This document shows, one piece after another, positions 8,813 through 15,454 of a stretch of 32,055 bases of DNA. Numbering within the stretch: the stretch's first letter is position 1; every line of letters starts with the position of its first letter. Both the position numbers and the translations under genes were made by a program. A model generated the notes under the pieces. It was not told the origin of the DNA, ran no database searches, and saw nothing but the letters and a program-made list of their open reading frames with translations. This DNA comes from a virus. The stretch lies in IMG/VR virus record IMGVR_UViG_3300017759_000031, positions 1 through 32,055 of that record; one strand, 5' to 3'.

Positions 8813-9162
8813 GTTGGAAAAATGTCTTAAAGACTGACCCGAAAAAAGGAACGGGTAAAAAACCAAAAGGTTCAGCAAGAAGACTATACACAGATGAAAA
8901 CCCAAAAGATACTGTTCCGGTTAAATTTAGAACTGCTCAAGATGTTAAAGATACTTTTAGTAGTTCTGCATTTAAATCTAAATCACACAAAAGACAATCA
9001 CAAATAATCAACTTAGTTGAACAAAGGGCAAGAGTGGCAGCAAAAAGAGCAAAAGACCCCGAAGCAAAGAAGAGATTAAATGCTGCACATAAAGTTGCTT
9101 TAGCAAGAAAAGAATCAAGTAAAAGAAAAACAAGTCGCAAAAGAAGCGCATTTACAAGGTGA
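8809..9162 (+). CDS. Small highly basic tagged protein
   Basis: This 117-residue protein starts in an ATGA overlap after GGAGAAAGGGAG. The N-terminus M-S-W-K-N-V-L-K is the consensus tag, and its first 15 bases are identical to those of the gene at 1997. The body is strongly basic: a Lys/Gly linker (10-24), a middle segment with F-R-T-A-Q-D-V-K-D-T-F, and a long Arg/Lys/Ala-rich helix (about 70-117) ending K-R-K-T-S-R-K-R-S-A-F-T-R. The composition suggests DNA binding inside the capsid, similar in spirit to internal proteins of other phages. That is inference; no family is recognised. Confidence 0.7.
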   Translation: MSWKNVLKTDPKKGTGKKPKGSARRLYTDENPKDTVPVKFRTAQDVKDTFSSSAFKSKSHKRQSQIINLVEQRARVAAKRAKDPEAKKRLNAAHKVALARKESSKRKTSRKRSAFTR

Positions 9163-9167
9163 TTAAA

Positions 9168-9281
9168 TTGACAAGATGTACACTATTAGATGAATGGTTT
9201 GATAATAAATCAAAAAAGATTGATGAAACTGAGAAAGAGACAAAGAAAGATTTTGTAACAGGAAAGGAAGTGAAGAAATGA
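9168..9281 (+). CDS. 37-residue small protein
   Basis: A short ORF starts at TTG 9168, preceded by AAGGTGATTAAA, a near-perfect archaeal/bacterial ribosome site, and ends in an ATGA overlap with the tagged gene at 9278. The peptide is Lys/Glu/Asp-rich (MTRCTLLDEWFDNKSKK, then a charged tail). It contains E-W-F-D-N-K at residues 9-14, which may be an internal version of the W-x-x-x-x-K element. The strong start signal and exact junctions argue that it is translated. Function unknown. Confidence 0.55.
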   Translation: MTRCTLLDEWFDNKSKKIDETEKETKKDFVTGKEVKK

Positions 9282-9649
9282 ATTGGAAAGAAATACTAAA
9301 AGCCCATTGTGGCACAGAAAAAATGGATTGCGATTGTGCATCTTGTAGAGAGAAAACAAATAAGGCTTTAAGTTCTAAGCAAAAGAAACTTGACCGAAAT
9401 AAAAACGGTAAGTTGGATTCTGAAGATTTTAAAATACTTAGATTAAAAAAGAATATTGAAGAAGAAATTCTTGAAGAAGTAGAAGATGAAGGTGGTGCTT
9501 TAGGAATGAAGAACCTAAAAGATATTGCTAGCAAAGATAAATTAAAAGAAACCTTATCTTCTATGGAAGATAGAAAGAAAATATTTGAACATGAAGATGG
9601 CGATTTTTACACCCATGAACCCAAAAGAGAAAAGAGAAAGGGTGATTAG
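9278..9649 (+). CDS. Tagged small protein with Cys cluster and EF-hand loop
   Basis: This 123-residue protein begins M-N-W-K-E-I-L-K, the consensus tag. Residues 11-23 hold four cysteines (C11, C18, C20, C23), a possible metal site. Residues 39-50 (DRNKNGKLDSED) fit a canonical 12-residue EF-hand calcium loop: Asp1, Asn3, Asn5, Gly6, Leu8, Asp9 and Asp12. The family usually has Glu at position 12. A single EF-hand followed by an acidic helix (58-72) suggests calcium binding or a structural role. The ATG overlaps the stop of the 37-residue gene. Whether calcium is bound is unknown. Confidence 0.75.
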   Translation: MNWKEILKAHCGTEKMDCDCASCREKTNKALSSKQKKLDRNKNGKLDSEDFKILRLKKNIEEEILEEVEDEGGALGMKNLKDIASKDKLKETLSSMEDRKKIFEHEDGDFYTHEPKREKRKGD

Positions 9650-10051
9650 GTGAATTGGCAAATAATCCTCAAAGAACTTTCTTGTCCTAGAGCAACTCAA
9701 GACTTGAAACTTAACACTAAAAATAGAGATAGAGCCGTTAAAGAAAAGCATATTCAGTATGGGCCTCTTAATTTAGAAGATGAGGATTATTGGGAAAAAT
9801 ATGCTAAAAGGTGGAATACAACTGCCGATGTTGCTAAAGAATCTAATTGTAGTAATTGTATCGCTTTTGATATATCTCCTAGAATGGACAAATGTATGCC
9901 ATTAACTACTGATGAAGATGGTCGCTTAGGTTACTGTTGGATGCACGATTTCAAATGTCATTCGGCTAGAACATGCTATACTTGGGCTAAAGGTGGCCCA
10001 ATTGATGACGATAAAACTTCTAAAGAAAATCAAATGAGGGGAGAAAAATGA
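9650..10051 (+). CDS. Tagged small Cys-rich protein
   Basis: This 133-residue protein starts at GTG 9650 directly after the previous stop, with GGTGATTAG upstream. It begins M-N-W-Q-I-I-L-K-E-L, the consensus tag. Residues 67-109 carry six cysteines and two histidines (C67, C70, C82, C96, H99, C103, H104, C109) in a C-x2-C...C...Y-C-W-M-H-D...C-H...C-Y-T-W arrangement, consistent with zinc or possibly iron-sulfur binding. Small proteins with this kind of Cys pattern are common in marine phage genomes but poorly characterised. It overlaps the next gene by four bases. Function unknown. Confidence 0.75.
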   Translation: MNWQIILKELSCPRATQDLKLNTKNRDRAVKEKHIQYGPLNLEDEDYWEKYAKRWNTTADVAKESNCSNCIAFDISPRMDKCMPLTTDEDGRLGYCWMHDFKCHSARTCYTWAKGGPIDDDKTSKENQMRGEK

Positions 10052-10350
10052 AATGGGAACAAGTTTTAAAAAAACATCCTGCATTAAAGAGAGCAGGAGT
10101 TTCGGGTTTTAGTAAGCCAAAGAGAACACCTAAGCATCCTAAGAAATCTCATGTAGTTGTTGTTAAAGACGGTAAGAAAACAAAAACAATTCGATTTGGT
10201 GAGCAAGGCGCAAGCGTAGCCGGAAAACCAAAGAAAGGTGAAAGTAAAAGAATGAAAGCAAAGCGTAAATCATTTAAGAGCCGACACCGAAAGAATATCA
10301 AGAGAGGCCCGACAAGTGCTGCTTATTGGGCAAACAAAGTAAAATGGTGA
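10048..10350 (+). CDS. Small very basic tagged protein
   Basis: This 100-residue protein starts in an ATGA overlap after GAGGGGAGAAAA. The N-terminus is M-K-W-E-Q-V-L-K-K. The C-terminal two-thirds (about 33-100) include T-I-R-F-G-E-Q-G, G-K-P-K-K-G-E-S-K-R, F-K-S-R-H-R-K-N-I and S-A-A-Y-W-A-N-K-V-K-W. I have seen this type of basic domain in small uncharacterised phage proteins, usually without the first 30 residues. The join between tag and domain is the clearest sign that the tag is a separate module. It is probably nucleic-acid binding, from composition only, and lies immediately upstream of the large terminase. Confidence 0.75.
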   Translation: MKWEQVLKKHPALKRAGVSGFSKPKRTPKHPKKSHVVVVKDGKKTKTIRFGEQGASVAGKPKKGESKRMKAKRKSFKSRHRKNIKRGPTSAAYWANKVKW

Positions 10351-10354
10351 AATT

Positions 10355-11785
10355 ATGGAAATAGAAACCTTTAACTTTGAACATCAAATGGATATGGAGT
10401 TATCTCGAAACTCTTTTCCTTATTTTTTTCAAAATGTTCTAGGTTTTATGTTTCCTAAATATCAACAAGAGTGGTTAGAACTAATGAATGATACACAAAG
10501 AACAGTTATTGTTTGTAGTCGTGACCACGGAAAATCAGTATTTATGCACAGTTGGGTTGTTTGGAATTTAATATTTCAAGAACCCCCATATCAAATGCTT
10601 TATATTTCATCGAACCAAAAGCAGACAATGGTTCACATGAGAGATATTGATAAGATGTTCACTCACCCAATGCTTAAACAATTTAAACCTGCAAGGGGTT
10701 GGGCTATCGGTAACATTACATTAACAAACGGAAACCAAATCTTAGAGCGTTCAGTTGGTTCACAGATTCGTGGACTTCACCCTCAAGAGATTATTATTGA
10801 TGACCCTTTAAAAGAGTTCAGTATGACTGGTATTCAAAAAGTTACAGATTGGTTTTATGGTGACATGATACCGACACTTCACCACACCGCTTCATTGAGA
10901 GTTATTGGAACTCCTTTCAGTTATACAGATATTTACCAACAACTTGAGGAAAATCCTGCTTACACTGTCCGAACATATCCTTGTTTCAATGCTCTCAATG
11001 AACCATTATGGCCGGAAAGGTGGGACTATGATGCACTAATGGCAAGAAAGGCTGAAGTTGGTTCTTTAATGTTCACAAGAGAATATTTGTGTGTTCCTAT
11101 TTCTACTGGTACTTCTTTGTTCAATCCTGAGTTTTTGGAGAAAGCAAAGAGTAAAGAACATATTCTTAAGCCGCATCGTCGTGAAGGATATAAGTATTAT
11201 GTTGGTGTTGACCCTGCTATTTCTACTGATGGTGACTACAATGTTATTACTGTATTAGAAGTAGATGAACACGACAATAAAACAATTGTATTCATTGACC
11301 GTTCTAAGAATGTAGAGTTTAGAGAAAACATAGAAAAGGTTAGGTTGATTGGAAAGATGTTTCATCCAGAAGTTGTGCTATTTGAAACAAATACATTCGC
11401 TAAATCTTTTACTCAAGAATTGAGAAATGTTAGTGACTTAAATGTTCATGATTTCAATACTACTCGAAAGAAAAAGGAAGAGATTATTTTGAGCCTTCAA
11501 ATGAATTTTGAGAATCAAAAAATTAATCTACCTTACGGTAATGAAGAAAGCAGAAGGGTTTCAATGACTCTACTTGAAGAGTTGTCAATGTTTGCGATTA
11601 CTGAAAAGGGCAAGTTTGAGGGAATTGGAGCGCATGATGATATGGTGATGAGCCTTGCTTTAGCCAATGCCGCAACACATACTATGAGTGAAACATTCAT
11701 ATTGCTTGATGATTTAGGCCTATTTGAACAGCCTAAGACCAACAAATACAAGCGTAGTAGTGGTGTTATAGGTATGAATTTTTGA
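10355..11785 (+). CDS. terL: Terminase large subunit
   Basis: This 476-residue protein is the DNA-packaging motor that pumps and cuts viral DNA at the portal. The N-terminal ATPase has a Walker-A-like loop C-S-R-D-H-G-K-S (54-61), Walker B E-I-I-I-D-D (145-150) and the coupling motif G-T-P (185-187). The C-terminal RNase-H-like nuclease has D286 in V-G-V-D-P-A, E344 in V-L-F-E-T-N and D428/D429 in G-A-H-D-D-M, the usual metal ligands. Length is normal. The ATG has GGTGA five bases upstream. It is followed by a homing-endonuclease-like gene and then the portal, so the usual terminase-portal order is interrupted. Function is clear; the viral lineage is not decided by this gene alone. Confidence 0.93.
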   Translation: MEIETFNFEHQMDMELSRNSFPYFFQNVLGFMFPKYQQEWLELMNDTQRTVIVCSRDHGKSVFMHSWVVWNLIFQEPPYQMLYISSNQKQTMVHMRDIDKMFTHPMLKQFKPARGWAIGNITLTNGNQILERSVGSQIRGLHPQEIIIDDPLKEFSMTGIQKVTDWFYGDMIPTLHHTASLRVIGTPFSYTDIYQQLEENPAYTVRTYPCFNALNEPLWPERWDYDALMARKAEVGSLMFTREYLCVPISTGTSLFNPEFLEKAKSKEHILKPHRREGYKYYVGVDPAISTDGDYNVITVLEVDEHDNKTIVFIDRSKNVEFRENIEKVRLIGKMFHPEVVLFETNTFAKSFTQELRNVSDLNVHDFNTTRKKKEEIILSLQMNFENQKINLPYGNEESRRVSMTLLEELSMFAITEKGKFEGIGAHDDMVMSLALANAATHTMSETFILLDDLGLFEQPKTNKYKRSSGVIGMNF

Positions 11786-11794
11786 GGTGCTTAT

Positions 11795-13150
11795 ATGGTT
11801 ACAGAACAAAACTTAATAGATTCAAAAGATGAAATTGAAGAGTTAGAAGAACTTCAAGAAGAGAAAAAACCCGTTGTCCAAAGACTTAGTGATGTTGGAA
11901 TAGAATTAAAATCTATAAGTGATTATGTTATGTCGGATTATGAAGCAGTAACCCTACTATCAAAAAATCTTAACATCAATGCTACTGAAGCAAGAAAACA
12001 ATTAACTTCTTTTCCTAGACAATATTCTTTTGATGGAGAAAATATCCCAGACTTAGTTAAAAAAATGCGAAGGGCAAGAAGAAAACTAAAGGGTGAAGAA
12101 AGAGTAAGAATGGCTAAAGCAATTGATACTATTATAGATGGGTATTCTGACCACATTTCAAAATGTATTGAATCAATATACTGGTTAAACCCGTATAAGG
12201 AACCACTCCTAAAAATGAAATTCAATGAAAAAGATTTACTAAAACTTCACAAAATTGATGATGTTAAAACTAGAAGAGTTATTGTAGATTCGTTGTGCAA
12301 GTTTTGGGAAAATGATTTAAAGAAAAAAGACATGGTTTATGGCAAAGACTATTCATCTTTAGAAAAGACATGTCGTTTAGCAAAGAAAGACTTTAGGGCG
12401 GAGATTAAGAAAATTTCAGACCAATCAATAATCAAAACTAAAAAAGAAAAAGTTCTTAGTTTTATTGAAACTGAAATAAGAAAAAGTCCCGGAATTGGTG
12501 CTAAACAACTTCATGACAAATTACCATCTCAATTACACAAAGGAACAACTTCAAACATGATTTCTAAAATGGTTAAAAAATTAGATGTTGCTGTTGTTAA
12601 TGGTGGCTATTATAAAATGCCAAGCGAAATAAAAAAGAATATTTGGGCTTATACTGCTGCATTTATTGATTCCGATGGCTACATTACTATGGATAGAAAC
12701 CATAACCCAAGAGTGGGTTTAATTGCTACCGGAGAAAGAGGTCGTGCTTTCATGGAAGAAATGCATAAATCAATAGGTTTTGGTAAATTACATCTAAATC
12801 AAAAATCACCACAAGATACACGCCCAGTTCAAAGACTTAATTTTTATTCTCAAGCCCATGTTAGTGATTTATTAACTAAATGTCTGCCTCATTTTAGATT
12901 AAAGAAAGGTAATGCAGAATTACTTCTTGAACTGATTAGAATGAAAAAGTCTTATAAAAAAGAAGAGTGGTACAAACCAAGATGTGAAGAGATTTTCAAA
13001 TTAATGAAATGGGAAAATCATAAAGACCATGTAGGTTTTGATTTCTTAAAAGAAGGTATTTATTTAGATGATATTCAAAAATATAAAGATAACTGTAAAA
13101 TTTCTTTAATGGACTCTATGGAACAAGTTGGTAGTAATCTTTTGGTTTGA
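11795..13150 (+). CDS. Winged-helix protein with C-terminal LAGLIDADG-type domain
   Basis: This 451-residue protein follows terL after TGAGGTGC. Residues 30-215 are helical and charged and unrecognised. Residues about 218-278 look like a winged helix (VLSFIETEIRKSPGIGAKQL ... a wing near VNGGYYKM). Residues 284-380 resemble one LAGLIDADG homing-endonuclease unit: A-Y-T-A-A-F-I-D-S-D-G-Y-I (285-297) carries the catalytic acidic residue, followed by strands and S-I-G-F-G-K-L. A single motif implies a homodimer if it cleaves DNA. No intein splice residues are seen, and terL is intact. It could be a free-standing homing endonuclease, or a viral DNA-binding protein that captured the fold. The placement between terL and portal is typical of mobile endonuclease insertions. 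Confidence 0.7.
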   Translation: MVTEQNLIDSKDEIEELEELQEEKKPVVQRLSDVGIELKSISDYVMSDYEAVTLLSKNLNINATEARKQLTSFPRQYSFDGENIPDLVKKMRRARRKLKGEERVRMAKAIDTIIDGYSDHISKCIESIYWLNPYKEPLLKMKFNEKDLLKLHKIDDVKTRRVIVDSLCKFWENDLKKKDMVYGKDYSSLEKTCRLAKKDFRAEIKKISDQSIIKTKKEKVLSFIETEIRKSPGIGAKQLHDKLPSQLHKGTTSNMISKMVKKLDVAVVNGGYYKMPSEIKKNIWAYTAAFIDSDGYITMDRNHNPRVGLIATGERGRAFMEEMHKSIGFGKLHLNQKSPQDTRPVQRLNFYSQAHVSDLLTKCLPHFRLKKGNAELLLELIRMKKSYKKEEWYKPRCEEIFKLMKWENHKDHVGFDFLKEGIYLDDIQKYKDNCKISLMDSMEQVGSNLLV

Positions 13151-13160
13151 GGTGAGATAA

Positions 13161-13313
13161 TTGGAATATGCTCATTGTGCTAGGTGTTATATTAAATCCC
13201 GTAGAGATTTGACAAAATTTGGGTTTTGTCAGAGATGTTGGGAGAAAAAAGGCAAACCACCAGTAATGGGAAGCGATGACTATATAGCAGAAGAGGAACC
13301 TGCGAATCAATAG
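13161..13313 (+). CDS. 50-residue zinc-finger protein
   Basis: A short ORF starts at TTG 13161 with GAGGTGA upstream, immediately after the LAGLIDADG gene and before the portal. It encodes C6-A-R-C9 and C23-Q-R-C26-W with basic residues between, a treble-clef or ribbon-like zinc site of the kind seen in tiny viral proteins, and an acidic tail. Its stop is followed ten bases later by the portal start. The strong ribosome site and the two CxxC pairs support translation. Function unknown. Confidence 0.65.
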   Translation: MEYAHCARCYIKSRRDLTKFGFCQRCWEKKGKPPVMGSDDYIAEEEPANQ

Positions 13314-13323
13314 GGGTGTATTC

Positions 13324-14961
13324 ATGGTTGAGAGAAGAAGGAGATTTTCTTTTACTAACTTGTTTAGGCGTTCTACCCCCAAACCTGCCGATAGGCAGAT
13401 ATATAATATGGGTATTCAAGAAAGACAGAATAACTATATGATGACGGCTCCTATTATTTATTCTATGGTTCAACAGTCTGTTATTGTTAGAACTTGTATT
13501 ACTCAATTAAAGCAAGAAGTTTATCGAAGAGGATATGTTTGGGAAAAGGCTTTTGAAGCAATTTGTAATGATTGCGGAAAGAAACACAAAAGACCTGTTC
13601 AACAGTGTTCTCGTTGTGAATCTCAAAATTTAAAAGTTCCTGATGTAAAGCAACTTCAATATGCAGAAAAGTTTTTAGAAGGGTATGTTAATCCATCGGA
13701 ACAATTATTCATTGATGTTTTAAAAGAATTAGAAGATGACTTGAATACAATGGATGATGCGTACATTGTTTTGGTTAAAGAGTATTTCTTAGACGGTAAT
13801 GGCAAAATTAGAATGCATCGCATTAAAGAAATCTATCGGGGCGACCCAGTAACTATGTTCATTTATGCCGATGAAAACGGTGTTAAAGGAACAAAGGGTT
13901 TTACTTGCATTAATCATAGAACTATGTTAGCGACTGAACCTTATGCTAAGTGTGAAACTTGTGGTTCAGGATTAAAGCCAGTTCATTTTGTTAATAGAGC
14001 AAATGGAGAAGACCAATACTTCTTAGAAGGAGAAGTCCTTCATTTCAGTAAATATAGCCCAAGTAGGCTTTATGGTTTCTCTCCTGTAATTACACTATAT
14101 AATCACATTATGACTCTTATTGCTATGGAAAACTATGTTAATTCTGCTTATACTAAAAGCCGTATGCCAAGAGGTTTGTTAGCGGTTCAAACTAGAAACA
14201 TGGATTCAATGAGAGCCTTTTGGAGAGGCGTTAAAGAAAAAATGGAGGCAGACCCTCACTTTATTCCTGTAATGGGAATAGAAGCAGAAGGTGGAAAGGG
14301 TGCTGTTGAGTGGATTAAGTTCATGGATTCACTAAAAGAAATGGATTACATTTCAGTCAAGGATGACTTACGGGATAGAATTTCAGCATTCTATGGTGTT
14401 AGTAAAGTATTCATGGCAGACAATACTACTAGCGGTGGGTTAAATAATGAAGGTATGCAAATACTTGTTACTAATCGAGCAGTACAAATGGCTCAAAATG
14501 TTTATAATAATTATGTTTTTCCTTACTTAACTAAGCAGTTTGGTATTACTGATTGGGAATTAAAACTCCCTCCATCCGAAGAAGAAGATGAAATTGCAGG
14601 TCTTCGTAAAAGAGAGATAGAAGTTAATATTGCTGCTTCGATAAAGAATTTAGGTTTTGAAGTTGATATGGATGAAGACGGGCAATTTACTTTCAAAAAG
14701 CCCGAACCGGAACAACCCGAACAACCGCAAGAAGGTGAACAATCCGAAGCAGACCCTTATGCTGGAACTAATATAGATGCTTCACAAATGGGGCAAATGC
14801 AAGAGCAAGCATTACAAGGAACCCCTACGCCACAAGAAAATCCACCGGCCACAAGGAATAAAGCAAGGAACTCCGTAGGGCCGGATAAGCGCATGACGGG
14901 ATTGCCAGCAGAAGCAGGTAATCAAAATGTTGATACAAGAACAGAAAGAAGAGTTGGATGA
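13324..14961 (+). CDS. Portal protein with zinc-ribbon insertions
   Basis: This 545-residue protein forms the dodecameric ring at one capsid vertex through which DNA passes. The identity rests on position after terL, length, an N-terminal helical segment (IYSMVQQSVIVRTCITQLKQ, 45-64), the wing-like G-E-V-L-H-F-S-K (236-243) followed by R-L-Y-G-F-S-P, and the long helix with I-S-A-F-Y-G-V-S-K-V-F (353-363), all typical of HK97-type portals. Two Cys pairs, C81-C84/C95-C98 and C195-H198/C210-C213, look like metal-binding inserts not usual in textbook portals. The C-terminal 90 residues are rich in Pro, Gln and Glu. ATG 13324 has AGGGGTG upstream. Confidence 0.88.
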   Translation: MVERRRRFSFTNLFRRSTPKPADRQIYNMGIQERQNNYMMTAPIIYSMVQQSVIVRTCITQLKQEVYRRGYVWEKAFEAICNDCGKKHKRPVQQCSRCESQNLKVPDVKQLQYAEKFLEGYVNPSEQLFIDVLKELEDDLNTMDDAYIVLVKEYFLDGNGKIRMHRIKEIYRGDPVTMFIYADENGVKGTKGFTCINHRTMLATEPYAKCETCGSGLKPVHFVNRANGEDQYFLEGEVLHFSKYSPSRLYGFSPVITLYNHIMTLIAMENYVNSAYTKSRMPRGLLAVQTRNMDSMRAFWRGVKEKMEADPHFIPVMGIEAEGGKGAVEWIKFMDSLKEMDYISVKDDLRDRISAFYGVSKVFMADNTTSGGLNNEGMQILVTNRAVQMAQNVYNNYVFPYLTKQFGITDWELKLPPSEEEDEIAGLRKREIEVNIAASIKNLGFEVDMDEDGQFTFKKPEPEQPEQPQEGEQSEADPYAGTNIDASQMGQMQEQALQGTPTPQENPPATRNKARNSVGPDKRMTGLPAEAGNQNVDTRTERRVG

Positions 14962-14962
14962 T

Positions 14963-15211
14963 ATGAGTTGGGATTATTACAATATTAAGAAAGAACAATT
15001 AAATGAGCCAAATGATATTATTAAAGTAATTGATAAATTAATTAAAGAAATGAATACGGATGAGTTATTTAGTGTCTATAAAAATAAGAGACTAATGAAT
15101 ATGTTAGAAAATCTTGAGATTAAAAGGGAATATTTAAATTTAGTTGAAGCACTTGAAAAAAGCCAAGAAAGATTAAGAGGATTCAAGATGATGCTTGAAC
15201 AAAGAAGGTGA
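14963..15211 (+). CDS. Small M-S-W-D-Y-Y protein
   Basis: I chose ATG 14963, one base after the portal stop, giving an 82-residue protein that begins M-S-W-D-Y-Y-N-I-K-K. An upstream in-frame ATG (14927) lies inside the portal gene. The M-[ST]-W-D-Y-Y start recurs in the protein at 18058 and looks like a subtype of the W tag. The rest is a charged helical protein (DIIKVIDKLIKEM, LENLEIKREYLNLVEALEKS) likely to form a coiled coil. There is no clear GAGGTG site, so translation may be coupled to the portal. Function unknown. Confidence 0.65.
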   Translation: MSWDYYNIKKEQLNEPNDIIKVIDKLIKEMNTDELFSVYKNKRLMNMLENLEIKREYLNLVEALEKSQERLRGFKMMLEQRR

Positions 15212-15216
15212 TTAAA

Positions 15217-15444
15217 ATGACAGAAAATTTAAAGCAAAAAGAAATACGATTGAAAAAAGAATTGGCTAAAGTCAAGGCACAAAATTCAGCAGAAAGTAGA
15301 ACTCTAAAAAAGACAAGAGATTTCTCGGTTGGTGGATTACCGCCAGATACTACTCATAAGGCAACAAGAACTTCAAATGATGTTCCTGATGTTATTCTAC
15401 CGCCATCGAAGCGTCGTGGTAAGAAAGAAAACATTCCTTTTTGA
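15217..15444 (+). CDS. Small basic hypothetical protein
   Basis: I chose ATG 15217 because the upstream GTG (15208) is part of the ribosome site AAGGTGATT. The 75-residue product has a Lys/Glu-rich helix (MTENLKQKEIRLKKELAKVK) and a Pro/Arg-rich disordered tail (LPPDTTHKATRT, ILPPSKRRGKK). No domain recognised. It might bind nucleic acid or act as a small assembly factor; the sequence does not decide. Confidence 0.65.
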   Translation: MTENLKQKEIRLKKELAKVKAQNSAESRTLKKTRDFSVGGLPPDTTHKATRTSNDVPDVILPPSKRRGKKENIPF

Positions 15445-15454
15445 GTTGGTTTAA

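Noticed and set aside
11795-13150. Intein interpretation of the LAGLIDADG-type protein
   Set aside because: No splice-junction residues (Cys/Ser start and His-Asn end) around the domain, and neighbouring terminase and portal are complete genes.
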